Source: Arcuatula senhousia
Lineage: Eukaryota; Mollusca; Bivalvia; Mytilida; Mytilidae
Direction of reading: 5' to 3'
Assembly (NCBI GenBank): GCA_963971305.1
Contig: OZ020314.1
Location: 1,984,001 to 2,048,000, forward strand
DNA length: 64,000 nt
A program made the translations under genes and the position numbers. The notes under the pieces are model-generated. The model worked only from the letters and a program-made list of their open reading frames with translations, had not been told where the DNA came from and made no database searches. This document shows positions 29,998-40,899 of this stretch, piece after piece. Every line of letters begins with the position of its first letter. The stretch's first letter is position 1.

Positions 29998-30950
29998 TTT
30001 GCTCACCTGGCCAGGTGACCTTATGCCATCACTATGCGTCAGTTGTTATCGTCCCTCGTCCATTAAGAATTTCAAAAATTTCTTCTTCGAAACTTCTGTA
30101 CCAATTTAACTGAAACTTCGTAGGAATGATTTATGACATGTTGGCAACAAAAGATCCTCATTTTAAAATGATTTAATAAAAAAAACATTTTCACTGTTTC
30201 TAATAATAGAACATAGGGTAAAATCACTTAAAATGGCTAATAAATCAGCAACTATAACATATAGAAAAAATCCGAAGGATCTTGGACACTTCCGAATCAA
30301 AAGCTCTACAAAAGTCTCCATTTGGTCGAAGTTGTCAGATGACCCTTGATAGTGGTTATGGCCCTTTAAAGGTAAAAAAGTTGCGTTTTTTAATGTTTTT
30401 GCCCGAAATAATAAAAAAATATGCAGATACAGAAAAGCTGTTTCTTGCTTAAATGTTCTACAAAGTCTCCATAAGGTTGAAGTTGTTACATGACCCCTTA
30501 AAGGGGTACAGCAGCCATATTCACAAAAGTTCATAGACGTTTAGTTAGGCCTAACTAACATGGACAACAAGGGGAGGTACGACTAAAGTTTTGTTTAGTA
30601 CGAACTTTTGTGAATAAGTGTCCAGTCCCTCAAAAGCGAAACATAGTGTTTTTGGCCTCTAGAATGAAAACTATTGCAGATAGAGAAAAGCTGTTGCTTG
30701 CTTAAATGTGCAGCTTATTTAGCTCTACAAAAGTCTCCATAGGGTTGAAGTTGTCAGATGACCCCTCTAGGGGTTACCGCCCCTTAAAGCCAAAAAATAG
30801 TGTGTTTGGCCTCTAGAATGAAAACTATTGCAGAGAGAGAAAAGCTGTTTTTGCTTAAACATTCAGCCCATTTCTATACAAAAATCTTCACAGGGGTGAC
30901 ATCAACACCACGTGAACAATTCAAGCTCCTTGGAGCCACTTGTTATTTAT
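29998..30950. repeat. dispersed GCTCACCTGG repeat with diverged satellite monomers
   Basis: Starts GCTCACCTGGCCAGGTGACC, then a CGTCCCTCGTCC block and an ACTTCTGTACCAATTTAAC module, followed by several diverged monomers of about 155 bp (CTACAAAAGTCTCCATAGGG, GTCAGATGACCC, GAATGAAAACTATTGCAGA). The matching region after copy B is amplified into a large satellite. One monomer is split by a 97-bp hairpin element. Confidence 0.75.
30519..30615. mobile_element. 97-bp inverted-repeat insertion
   Basis: Ends ATTCACAAAAGTTC and GAACTTTTGTGAAT are exact reverse complements; inside lies the 18-bp palindrome TTAGTTAGGCCTAACTAA. It interrupts a satellite monomer. No clear target duplication is seen. Confidence 0.6.
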
Positions 30951-31865
30951 ATATTCAAAGTACATTTTTAGTCTGAAAATGTAGTTATTCTTTTCGAAGT
31001 TTGATGTTGAATTGATGTTATTTAGTTTTTATTTAAAACCTGTATTATTTTACAAATATTTTAGTAATATATTATTGTTATTCTCATAGCGGAAAATGAA
31101 TATATCAAGTGTCCATTGCTTAATGCTAAAATGTATTGTTTATTATTTATTTGTTCAAATTGATATATCAAAGATGTAAACCGTAATTTTATTAAATGTT
31201 TGATATTTTTCAGTGACAACAATTCCAGCTACATTTGTACTTTGTCACACACATTAAATATTTGCGCTGACTTTGTTTATAATTTCTATTTGTACTTTGA
31301 TATTTTTCAGTGACAACAATTCCAGCTACTTTGTCACACACATTAAATATTTGCGCTGACTTTGTTTATAATTTCTATTTGTACTTAATTATATTTCACT
31401 TAATAAACATATATTTTGTTTACTTTTGCCTTGTAAATTGTTTAGCCATCACTTTGCTGTTTTATTCATGTTTTTGCCTTACTAAGAGAAGAGCTGTTGC
31501 TAACTCAAATCATCGGCTCATTTAGCTCTACAAAAATCTTCATAGGGTTGTAGTTGTCAGATGACCTCTTCCAGGGGTCATGGTCCTTTTCAGTGAAAAA
31601 GGCGTTTTTTTTATGTTTTGGCCCAGAGAATGAAAACCATTGCAGATACAGAATGATGCCTGCTTAAACCATCAGCTCATTGAAGTATACAAGTCAAGGC
31701 TCTTTAAATATAAAAATTAGTATTATTTCATATTGTTTGCTCATAAAATGAAAGCTTTAGCTCAATAAGCTCTACAAAGTCTCTACTGAGTCAGTCAGAC
31801 GACCTCTCAATTGAATTTTAACTAATAAGTGATTCCCCTATAGCTTAAAGAAAAGGTGGGTGAAT
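30951..31865. other. intergenic DNA with a 97-bp tandem duplication
   Basis: TGATATTTTTCAGTGACAAC starts at 31201 and again at 31298; about 90 bp is repeated. An open frame at 31310-31525 is low-complexity and hydrophobic without a recognisable domain. Positions 31500-31690 carry more diverged satellite monomer pieces. Confidence 0.5.
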
Positions 31866-32220
31866 TAGGCTCTTTTGTTAGCTAACCTGACCCAAAGGGC
31901 CATTAGATCTATTGCCATACCTTCGCACCCGTCGTCGATAACATTTCTTAGGAAATCTCTGAAACTACTGCACACATCATGAATAGGACGCATTCCATCA
32001 AGATTACAAAAATGGTGACTATCGACCAAAAAAAACATGGCCACCGTTGCTAAAAATAGAACAAGCGGGTCAGATCCCAATTGTTGGTTTATTAATTGAA
32101 AAGTAAAATAGTTGGAGAAAATCTGACGAAAATTCCCACTTCAGCTTGAAAAAAGTTTTACAAAAATCTACTATGGGTTGAAGTTTTCAGATGACCCCTT
32201 ATAGGGGTTATGGCCAGTTA
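31866..32220. repeat. dispersed GCTAACCTGACCCAAAGGG repeat
   Basis: A diverged relative of the repeats at 29998 and 59571: TCGCACCCGTCGTCGATAAC, AATCTCTGAAACTACTGC, AAAATGGTGAC and ACATGGCCACCGTTGC occur in the same order. It ends in monomer-like GTTTTCAGATGACCCC. Confidence 0.7.
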
Positions 32221-32329
32221 CATGTGCAAACTAACAGATTCTTTTATGATTTTTTATGTTTGCCTTAATATATGGACACTATTGCAAATGGAGAATAGCA
32301 GTTGCCTTCTGAAAGAAGCAGAGGTACTA

Positions 32330-32640
32330 AACGAACATTTAAATGTCATAGTCCGAAAAGGCAGAGACAAATTCAGTCAACACAAGCAAGGACAGGACGA
32401 AAATAAATCACGGATTATCAAAGACTACTGAATATCAATAAAGCACGCTAACTCTAGTCATAATGAGAGGTGCTCCGACAAGTTAGCGTTTCCTGCCTGC
32501 TACATTCACCTTAAAGATGAAAATCCCATATTTGTCTATGAGTTAATGATGTATACCGTAAAATGACGACGGCAACCGAGGAGCAACATAACCTTGTGAT
32601 ACCAATATTCTGTGTCAAACGCTAGGGACTAGTTGTTAGT
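32330..32640 (+). repeat. dispersed repeat, AAGCAGTTCCTG family, diverged copy
   Basis: GAGGTGCTCCGACAAGTTAG with ACGACGGCAACCGAGGAGCA follows the same order as the copy at 40240-40650. Confidence 0.6.
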
Positions 32641-32849
32641 CCAACAAGCTCTGGAATAACGAATCAATTGTGATACGTTAACTCCATAAGCCAGTGCGGA
32701 CGGAATGTTGCTACACTGACAATTGGAAAATTGAATCATCACGTTTGTCATAGAGCTTTGTTTATTATAAAATATTCCTTAAGATTCTATTTCGAGATAA
32801 AGACTTTCTAGAATATATTGTGTGTTTCATCACAAGTTCTTGAGGTTGT

Positions 32850-33113
32850 ATGCGATGCAGAAAGTCACCAAATCGAGAATTGCTCAGTGAAAGGATATCA
32901 TCAATATAACGAAAAGTGAGGTTAAAAGAGAAAGCCAGTCTGCGATCTTTTTGTCTAGAACAGATTGTAAGATTTCTGTTTCATATGAATGAGGAAACAC
33001 ATCAACAAGCAAAGATGAACAATTTGTGCTCATTTGAATCCCTATTGTTTGCTGAAAAACACATCCACAAAACTAAACAAATATGTTGTCGATAAGAAAA
33101 TTGAGCATGTCGA
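32850..33113 (-). pseudogene. degenerate reverse transcriptase fragment
   Basis: Read on the minus strand the frame gives LIDNIFV, an in-frame stop, FQQTIGIQMSTNC in place of a GIPMGTNC motif, and a YIDDIL-like active site after a frameshift. It matches the order of motifs in the better preserved fragment at 35440-36130 on the other strand. It is a dead relic, possibly of a Penelope-like element; the class is uncertain. Confidence 0.65.
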
Positions 33114-33159
33114 TTTTTTGGTCTTTTGTATATTTGTTCAAAAATTCAAAAATCACAAG

Positions 33160-33339
33160 GAAAGACCGCCAGCAGTCTTCAACATGACCAGAGGTCGCTG
33201 TTCGCAGTCTTGCATTGGCCCAAGACTAAGAATACAATACAAAATATTCAAACAAATCCCTAAATTATCAACGAAAGGCCCATTCTGGATATAGAATAAT
33301 GAAAAAAGATAGGGACAAACAAAAGCTTTGACAAGGATT
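33160..33339. repeat. dispersed repeat interrupted by an inverted-repeat element
   Basis: CCGCCAGCAGTCTTCAAC, TTGCATTGGCCCAAGACTAA and ACAAACAAAAGCTTTGAC align in order with 9040-9220 in the flank of copy A. The sequence resumes at 34468 with TTCCTGGCTTCGGACAGG. Confidence 0.6.
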
Positions 33340-34467
33340 CCCAGATAACAAAAGTATGTTGGGCCCACGTTGGTTTATGGTTGGCAGACTTGTTGGCCCA
33401 TCGTTGGCTTAAGATATTGGCCCAACATCATTTTGCTCATCGGGCCCACGTCATTCCCAACCGTTGGCTCGACGTTGGCCCGACGTAGTACAAATGTTGA
33501 TGCCAACGGCGAACCAACGTTATTAATATGAGGAGTTTATTAGATCTTTTTTTGATTTTTATTTACTCTAAAATTCATACACTTAAGTTTATTTTACCGA
33601 TCAGCAATCAAGAAGTTTCTTGATGAAACTTGTTTTTGATATTGTTGATCTTTTAAAAAATAAGGCAATAACATAAGAAGTCCACTATAAAGGACTCTAA
33701 TTTTTGTGAAGTTAAGATGTAATAGGTTAAAATATCCCTTAATATTGCATAAAATTGATTTGAATCATCAGTATTGTTAAAACTTGTTAATCAATTAATA
33801 GAGTATGCATTTTCTGTTCCATAATATGTAAGAAACTTGAGTCTTTGTTTGTATAAATTGTAAAAATAATTTCATTTTATAATGATTTTAAGGGGAAATA
33901 ACCAAGTTTTTGACGTTGGCCTTAATACAACTTAAAACTTCTTACACCGAATCTCTTGACCTTGACAGATTAAGAGATGGGAGAAATCTATTCATTATCA
34001 GGATATAAAGTTCAAAGTATAAATCATGCAAAGTCGAAATGAATTCAGATGAAATTTTACTCAAAAGTACACATTATTTTTACACAATATTGACATGACC
34101 ACAAAATTGGATCGTAATTCAAAATGTATTTGAAGAATGATAATTGTATATGCTTGATCCGTGTAATCCATAAAATATTTACTGGATTGATTTAATAACC
34201 AAATCATTTATTTTCAGCTACCCAACGTTTTGCCAACCGTTGGCTGTACTTTGGTGGGCCAACATTGGGTCAATGTCGTACTGCCAACCGTTGGTTTTGA
34301 CACATTGGTCCAACGTTTGTCCAATGTATACAGGCCAATGCCAACCATATGCCAACCTTGCCAACTAAATGCCAACCATATGCCAACCTTGCCAACTAAA
34401 TGCCAACCATATGCCAACCTTGCCAACTAAATGCCAACGTTGGCCCAACAATGTCTTGCTATCTGGG
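33340..34467. mobile_element. 1.13-kb non-autonomous element with inverted ends rich in GTTGGCCCAAC
   Basis: Ends CCCAGATAACAAAAGTATG and, reversed, CCCAGATAGCAAGACATTG match and lead into GGGCCMACGTTGG motifs. Both subterminal zones are packed with CCAACGTTGGC-type pieces, including a run of 22-bp units (CCATATGCCAACCTTGCCAA) at 34355-34430. Removing the element and one TT restores AAGGATTCCTGG, like the uninterrupted repeat near 9225. The AT-rich middle encodes nothing. Confidence 0.75.
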
Positions 34468-34689
34468 TTCCTGGCTTCGGACAGGTACATATAAAATGTG
34501 GAGGGGTTATACTAGATTTTTGGGCCCAAATTTTTTAACCAATTGTTTATCAAAAAGATAACACACTAAAGATCAAATCACCAAGAAAGAGAGTGTTGGT
34601 CAGATGTTATCGAATTGCAGATGTTGGTTTGTCATAGGCTGTTGTTTTATCTTCCTTTACCGGATTTGACACGCTGAATGGACTATTGG
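34468..34689. other. tail of the interrupted dispersed repeat
   Basis: It continues the repeat broken at 33339 and then runs into the AAGCAGTTCCTG family in reverse. No gene. Confidence 0.5.
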
Positions 34690-34945
34690 CAACGCGACGG
34701 GTGTGCTATAGCAAGCAGGAACTGCTTACTCTTCCGGAGCACCTGAGTTCACTCTTGTTTGACTGGAGTTCGCGTTGTTGAATGATATTCAGTTATTTTG
34801 TGTTTCCATGTTTTACATGTTGCCTGTTTTTGTCCCGTTCCTGTTGGTGTTTACTGGTTTTGTCTCTGTCCTTTCGGACTTTTGATATTCGGATACCCCA
34901 TTGGTACCTCTGCTTCTTTGTCAAGAGACCATATGAGACGTGTTT
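34690..34945 (-). repeat. dispersed repeat, AAGCAGTTCCTG family, reverse orientation
   Basis: CAGGAACTGCTTACTCTTCC, TTGTCCCGTTCCTG and TCCTTTCGGACTTTTGATAT are the reverse complement of 40240-40450. Open frames here recur wherever this repeat occurs. Confidence 0.75.
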
Positions 34946-35439
34946 TCCCATTACCTTGGTTTATAAGCCGGACGTCGGGTAAAACAAGCCCTAGATATCC
35001 AATAAGTTGTGAAAAATACACTCCTTTTGCTGGTGTGGTGGTAGATATTTGTACCTGCGTTTTCTATTCTTTTTGAAAAAAAATGTGTTTAATTAGTTGT
35101 GCCAATCGTGATTTCAGTTGTTCATGTAGAATAGAAATGTAAAGTGTGGATTCATCGAAAGTTTTGATGCTGTTACAAGATGAAATTAATTAAGAGCTGA
35201 AAATCTCCATCAGTTTTTTCGAATTCTTAAGAATCCACATTTGATTGACACCATTTCTAAAATAACAACAATCGCAATATTTCTGGAACCCGGATTTAAT
35301 TGCCATAAGTATTGAAGTCAACAGAACTGAAAGAAGTTAAGTGGTACATAAACCTTCTTTAAAAAGCCTTTTCAAACTCTAGGAATTGTGTTGTTTTAGG
35401 TTATAATTCTATATTCTTTACCAAAACATCTTTCAAAGA

Positions 35440-36130
35440 TAAAAAATTGTTACACACTGGAACAAGTTTGCAGTATGCTTGATTTCCTCATTGACAACAT
35501 ATTTGTCACCTTCGGAGGAGAGATATTTCAACAACAAATCGGCATTCCAATGGGCACAAACTGTGCTCCTCTCGCCGATTTGTTTTTATACTCTTACGAG
35601 ACTGAATTTCTTCAGGGACTCGTAAAGAACAAGAAGATGAAAGAGGCAAGGTCATTTAATCTTACATTCAGATATATTGATGATGTCCTTTCTGTCCATA
35701 ACACTTCATTTGGTAAATGGATTCCTTCAATATATCCTCCAGAATTGGAGATTAAAGAGACCACAGAATCAAATTGCTTCACGTCTTTCTTGGATTTGCA
35801 CCTCGAATTTGACCCAGGTGGTCATCTCAGTACAAACATTTACGATAAACGAGACGATTACAATATTCAAATTATATATTTTCCCAATCTACAGAGCAAT
35901 ATACCTACTTCCCCTGCATACGGTGTTTATATTTCACAAGTTATTCGATATGACAGACCTTGCACACATTTCACAGATTTTTTGATCAGACACCGATTTC
36001 TTCGTGACCGACTTTTGGAGCAGGGCTATAAGAAACTACGTCACCTACGATCCCTAAAAAAAATTTTCTTCGTTATCAGGCACTAGTAGAAAAGTTCAAA
36101 ATTGAGTTGAAAGATATGGTAGTTAATTGT
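35440..36130 (+). pseudogene. truncated reverse transcriptase, possibly Penelope-like
   Basis: The open frame at 35475-36086, extendable upstream to about 35440 (YTLEQVCSM), has the RT motifs QQIGIPMGTNCAPLADLFLY (about 35535) and FRYIDDVLS with the catalytic YIDD (35674-35685), then SAYGVYISQ-like sequence. The DD pair is intact, but the 5' half is missing and a frameshift in an A-run near 36055 moves RYQALVEKF into another frame. No endonuclease domain is seen. It is an inactive retroelement piece; I lean to Penelope-like but cannot exclude another non-LTR class. Confidence 0.75.
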
Positions 36131-37499
36131 TTTAATTAGTGTTTGACTGGTCTGCTGTACTGAGATGATCACCTCAATATCCCTATTGTGTCTCACAACT
36201 ATGTTGTGTTCTATGGTCATTACCGGATCCTTAAATCGCAATGGAAGAGGGAGGTTTGGCGCCATAAATCCTGGTTTAACCCACCATTTCGTTTGAAATG
36301 CCTGTACCAAGTCAGGACCATTGCGATCCACCAATTCTCCGGTATGACTGATTCGTTTTTGTCATTCTCTCTGGACTATGAGATTGATCATTCAAGTTCG
36401 GTAGTTTTGTTATTACATTTATTCAAATATAACATTTATTGTAGAATTTTTATATACGACATTATGTTACATATTCTTGTAAAGAGCTACATGTTTTTAT
36501 TAATGATATGTACATCTTTATTTAAAATGCCCCCAAACATATTTAAGTATTTTGTAAATCGGTAATTAAACAATACGTTTTGAATGTGCTTCAATCAACA
36601 TGCGTAGCAGTGGAATTTTGTTGACATGAAGTAGACGAATATTTATGTTGTAACTAAACTATTTATTTCTATATTTCAACACTTTGACATATACTTTTAA
36701 TAATTCATTACAGCAGTGAAAATTCGCCTGATTTTTACTTGGGGCTAAAACGTTTGTTTTGCTGTAGAATGTATATTATTCATTTGATTTTGAAAAATTT
36801 TGAATTTTTGTATTTTATTAAATTCCTCATTAAAATCCTCTGTTAACTAACCCTGTTAATGGCCTTGGTATATGTTGCATAGTTTCAATAGACGAACCAC
36901 GCCCAAAATATCAATTGTTTTATTTTTGATCTGACTATCTAAATCTTATTATCATTGGAGTCCTTGTTGAAATCCATGCCTACATTGTTCAATCAGATTT
37001 GCAATATTTCTTTCCGTTTTCTAGTAATTAGTGGTCGAAGGGACAAGAAATGCCATTTTATAGTTTGTTGACGCAAACGATTTGACCCAAGTTTAGTTGT
37101 AGAGAACCAGTCAATTGTTATGAAGTTTTAATATGATGATTATATCTGCAAAAGGAGGCTTCTTGAAGGGAAAGTTCACAAAAAAATGAAAATTTGTCAT
37201 ATGATTTGTAATGCATTATCTAATTATGCTATATCATTTAAAATTTTATATTCAATTTAATAAGCTGACAAAACTGGACTTTTTTTTATCTTTTGGTTTC
37301 TGTCATTTTAAATTACACAAATACCACAAAGTCTCCTTTTGACAGTGACCCACCATTTACCTAATTATTGAATTGCCAATATATAATATTTTTGTGTGCA
37401 TCTATGTTAAGGCATTTTAAATAAGTGATATAAAATCCTTATTAAAACTAACAAAATTGAGTAATAATTAGTAATAATGATTTTTTGGTATAAAAATCA
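36131..37499. other. AT-rich DNA downstream of the RT relic
   Basis: 36180-36410 probably is retroelement tail. CTATGAGATTGATCATTCAA at 36377 recurs in reverse near 38500. No gene. Confidence 0.45.
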
Positions 37500-38508
37500 A
37501 TTTAAATAAGTCATTTTTAATTTATCTAAGTCATGTTGTGATAACCTTGCATATAAATAACATTATTGTTTTAAATGCTAGAATGAAAATAAAATCATCT
37601 AGTACATAAAACTTTGTTTCTGAATGTTTGTATATTAGGTTTTGACACCTGTAGGTATTGATAATTGGAATTTCCTGTTTATTTCACCCCAAGTCAGCTG
37701 TGACTAATTACATTTATGTTTACCTAACCATTACACAGGTACCTGCTGAGAGACAATGACAATAAATTCACATTAATTAACACTTTTAGCAAACCCAGTG
37801 GGGGATTAGAAAAAGGATGACCTGTAATTTACATGATTATATCACAATTATTTTCAATTAAATTTATGGCTTACATTTAAATACACAACTTCTATCTTAA
37901 TAGTAAAAAACATGATATTTTTTTGTATTATATAATTTTAATTTTAATTAATTGATTATAAAGTTCAATTTAAAAGAAAAAAAGATAACAAATTAATAAA
38001 ATGTTTTTTTAAACAGATTTTTATATAGAAAGTAATTGGAAATATTAAATGATCTTGTTGACTTTTGATTATTTTGATTATTTTGTTGGTTATTGGATGT
38101 ACCACATGATCACTTAAACGTTTGAACTAATATGATTTTTTGCTACTCAGTAGAAATTCTGATTAACTGAAGTAGTCCCCTAATGTAGAGTAGGGGTCTA
38201 TTTCAAATAAATAATCCCCAATATCTTTGTTATAAGTTAAGATACATGTATGAGTGAAAAAAATTACACACTGTTATAAAACATTGTTCTGAACAATTTA
38301 AGACCATATGTCAAAAATCGTGAACTTACCCTTTAATTCGTTAGGGGTTTATGGACATTAATTACTATAAAAGGAAAGAAGTTAGGGGTCAAAGGGCCAA
38401 AAATGTCAAGTCCTCGATATAAGCTCCAGTCTGGCAGGTTTTGGACTGTAAAATCTGTTCAATCCTGGGATTATGTAAATAAAGGTAATAACAAAAGTAC
38501 CGAACTTG
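37500..38508. repeat. 1-kb segment repeated at 62996-64000
   Basis: It starts TTTAAATAAGTCATTTTTAA and matches the end of the window with about 98% identity by eye. It has no gene and marks the start of a repeated block of about 25.5 kb. Confidence 0.9.
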
Positions 38509-38650
38509 AATGATCAATCTCATAGTTAACGATAACGTAACCTTTATGAAATATTTGAAATTACCTTTGAAGTTCGTCAATTCAACAATCATTGATTATC
38601 GCCTTTACCTTTGGGTATTTTGGGTTCTTTATACGAGTGTAACTTTTAAT

Positions 38651-38760
38651 GTGTATTGATATTTGTAAAAGCATGGACCTAAGCAAATTTTAAATGAAGC
38701 GCGGTAGCGCTTCTTGTTGCAAATGTGCGCAAAGGTCCACGCTTTTACACACCAATAAAG
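38651..38760. repeat. nested hairpin, MITE-like
   Basis: TATTGATATTTGTAAAAGC and TGGACCT on the left pair with AGGTCCACGCTTTTAC and ACCAATAAA on the right; in the centre GAAGCGC GGTA GCGCTTC forms a second perfect hairpin. Confidence 0.65.
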
Positions 38761-39309
38761 CTGAAAAAATATTGAATTCAATGCATATAATTACATTCCG
38801 ATAAAATTTATTAAATGTTTGCACAGAAAATTGCACGAAATGCATGGTTTATCTTTAATAAAATTACTCCGCGCAAATCGTTGTTAAGGTAGGCCGTGCT
38901 AGTGAGTTTTATCGAAAAATAAAACTGCATTATTAAACAATCGAAATTGTGGTTATAAATTCGAATGTAATTATAGTCTGTTGCATAAAACGACATTCTT
39001 GAACGGTAAAGTGAAAGTACTTGGAACGTTGTAAGTGATATGGTATACTTTTATATGCTTTATTATCGGTCAATGAAAATTCGCGAAAAATAGTACACAC
39101 ATATATGGAATTACTAGTTTGATATTATGTAGATTTAAGTTTTATAATTGAAAACGGTGAAAATTAGTGTACATAAAACAGAGAATTGGAGTTACTTCGT
39201 GAAAGTAAGTGACCACGAAAATTCGTTCACAATATTTAAAAATAAATCGTTGATCGTTCCGTTACTATATCCCTTCGTTCTGGTAAATTACGAGGTAACC
39301 ATTATCAAA
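38761..39309. other. intergenic DNA, nothing recognised
   Basis: AT-rich; the short open frames have no domain. Confidence 0.5.
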
Positions 39310-39660
39310 ACTATAATAAGTGTAAGTAAAAGTTTATATAAAGAATAACGTCCAAATAATCCATGCAAATAAATCAAATATTGAAATGAAGATCAAATTC
39401 TTTCGTACTATGTTAAATGTTACAAAACGGACTGATTCACATATCCCTTTAAATAGTGTTCAATAGCTTTTTTGTGTAAGAACCATTGGAAATCATTAAC
39501 CGTAGATAGGATTTAAACTTAACTGTAATATAGAATGTTTTATAAACTCGGACAAAACGCGATCGGCCATATTTGAATTTTATTGTGACATGTTTTGAAG
39601 GATTGTAATTGAAGCAGCCAGGAAAAAAAGGTATAGTATAAGTCAACAATCGTATTTTGA
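39310..39660. repeat. decayed extra copy of the gene's 5' flank
   Basis: 39420-39625 aligns loosely with 9450-9690 (and 41430-41670): CAATAGCTTTTTTGTGTAAG, AATCATTAACCGTAGA, a CGATCGGCCATA-like block and a final GAAGCAG. 39310-39380 also resembles 40790-40860. Identity is far lower than between copies A and B. Confidence 0.55.
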
Positions 39661-39711
39661 AAAACTATATTTTATGAACACTGTTGTATGGAAGCTGGTC
39701 ATTGATGCATG

Positions 39712-40134
39712 GGGGGACTGGGTAGCCGAGTGGTCTAAGGCGCTGGTTTAAATACCACGCTATTGCAATTGATCACTAGTCGATCTCCTCTCAGCTGGTG
39801 TTCGAGTTCCGTTTGTATTTAACAAAGAAGGGACTTCCCAAACTGTAATAGAAGAAGAAGAAAAAGAATGTTTTAACCAAAAGCATGGTCCCGCAAGGGG
39901 CATGATACAGAGCAATTAACACAATGTACTAGCTATTAATATAAAAGTTTCAAAGGAAGTATATAAAATTATCACCTATATAATGTCACTGTATGTGATT
40001 AGGTTTGTCAGTTAACTGCCCAATGTCGGTGGTTTCCTCCGGGTACTGCGGTTCCTCCACCATTAAAACTGACCGCACTACATGGTCCAGGTACGTCGAT
40101 AAAGGGCGATAAACACCAACACACACACACACAC
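39712..40134 (+). mobile_element. full-length tRNA-derived SINE with 11-bp target duplication
   Basis: The 5' end resembles a tRNA: GGGTAGCCGAGTGGTCTAAG is a good box A, GGTGTTCGAGTTCC a good box B. The central part contains GTCGGTGGTTTCCTCCGGGT, a conserved block found in several invertebrate SINEs (from memory). The tail is (AC)n at 40117-40134. ATTGATGCATG flanks both sides (39701-39711, 40135-40145). It is not a functional tRNA gene: the anticodon arm does not fold. Confidence 0.85.
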
Positions 40135-40239
40135 ATTGATGCATGTCGTAGTATTTGATACGGTTTACTGATTATGCTCTATTCCCGGTAAATGTAGACC
40201 TTGAAAAAAGTGCACACGATAATTCAATTATTGTATGTA

Positions 40240-40650
40240 AGTTAAAGAAGCAGAAGTACCAATGGGGCCTCCTAATGTCAAAAGTCCGAAAGGGCAGATA
40301 TAAAACCAGTAAACACCAACAAGAACGGGACAAAAACAGACAACATGTAAAATAAGGAAACACAAAACATGACTTAATATCCATCAACAAAGCGAACTCG
40401 AATCGAAACGAGCGTGAGCACAGGTGCTCCGGAAGAGTAAGCAGTTCCTGTTTGCTATAGCACATCCGTCTCAATGCGGTGTGTCAAATCCGGTAAAGGG
40501 AGAAAAGCAAAACCATATGACAAACCATAATCTGCACTCAACTGAGAGATCAAAATCCTATATTTGTCTAAAAGTGCATGGTATCTGCCGTAAAATTTCT
40601 GAAGTGAAGACAGCAACCGAGAGCAACATAACCCTGAGTGAGCAATTTTT
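40240..40650 (+). repeat. dispersed repeat, AAGCAGTTCCTG family, best copy
   Basis: AAAGTCCGAAAGGGCAGATA, GTGCTCCGGAAGAGTAAGCA, GTCAAATCCGGTAAAGGG and AGACAGCAACCGAGAGCAAC occur in order. Five related copies lie in this window. No protein is supported. Confidence 0.75.
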
Positions 40651-40899
40651 GGGTCAGTCGTGACGCTCGATGTAAGTTCCGATAAGTTTGATCAGTGAAA
40701 AGCGTGATTATTAATATTGATATACGCATATATACAACTGGGTTGAATTCGTAAAAGTTTGTCACGAAAACAATAATACATTCAAATTAGTGTAGGTAAA
40801 CATTTATATGAATGACATCCCAATAATCTCTGCAAAAAATATTAAATCATCGTGACAAAACCCACTAATTTATATAGCAAGTGACATAGGGCATAGAAT

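Noticed and set aside
31865..32080. Hydrophobic 71-codon minus-strand frame
   Set aside because: It lies within a dispersed repeat related to those at 29998 and 59571.
34782..35076. Cys/Phe-rich open frames near 34.8-35.1 kb
   Set aside because: They are readings of the AAGCAGTTCCTG dispersed repeat and occur again at 40172-40474 on the other strand.
39712..39800. A tRNA gene (GGTAGCCGAGTGGTCTAAGG)
   Set aside because: Box A and B are present but the anticodon arm does not fold and the unit sits in a SINE with target duplications.
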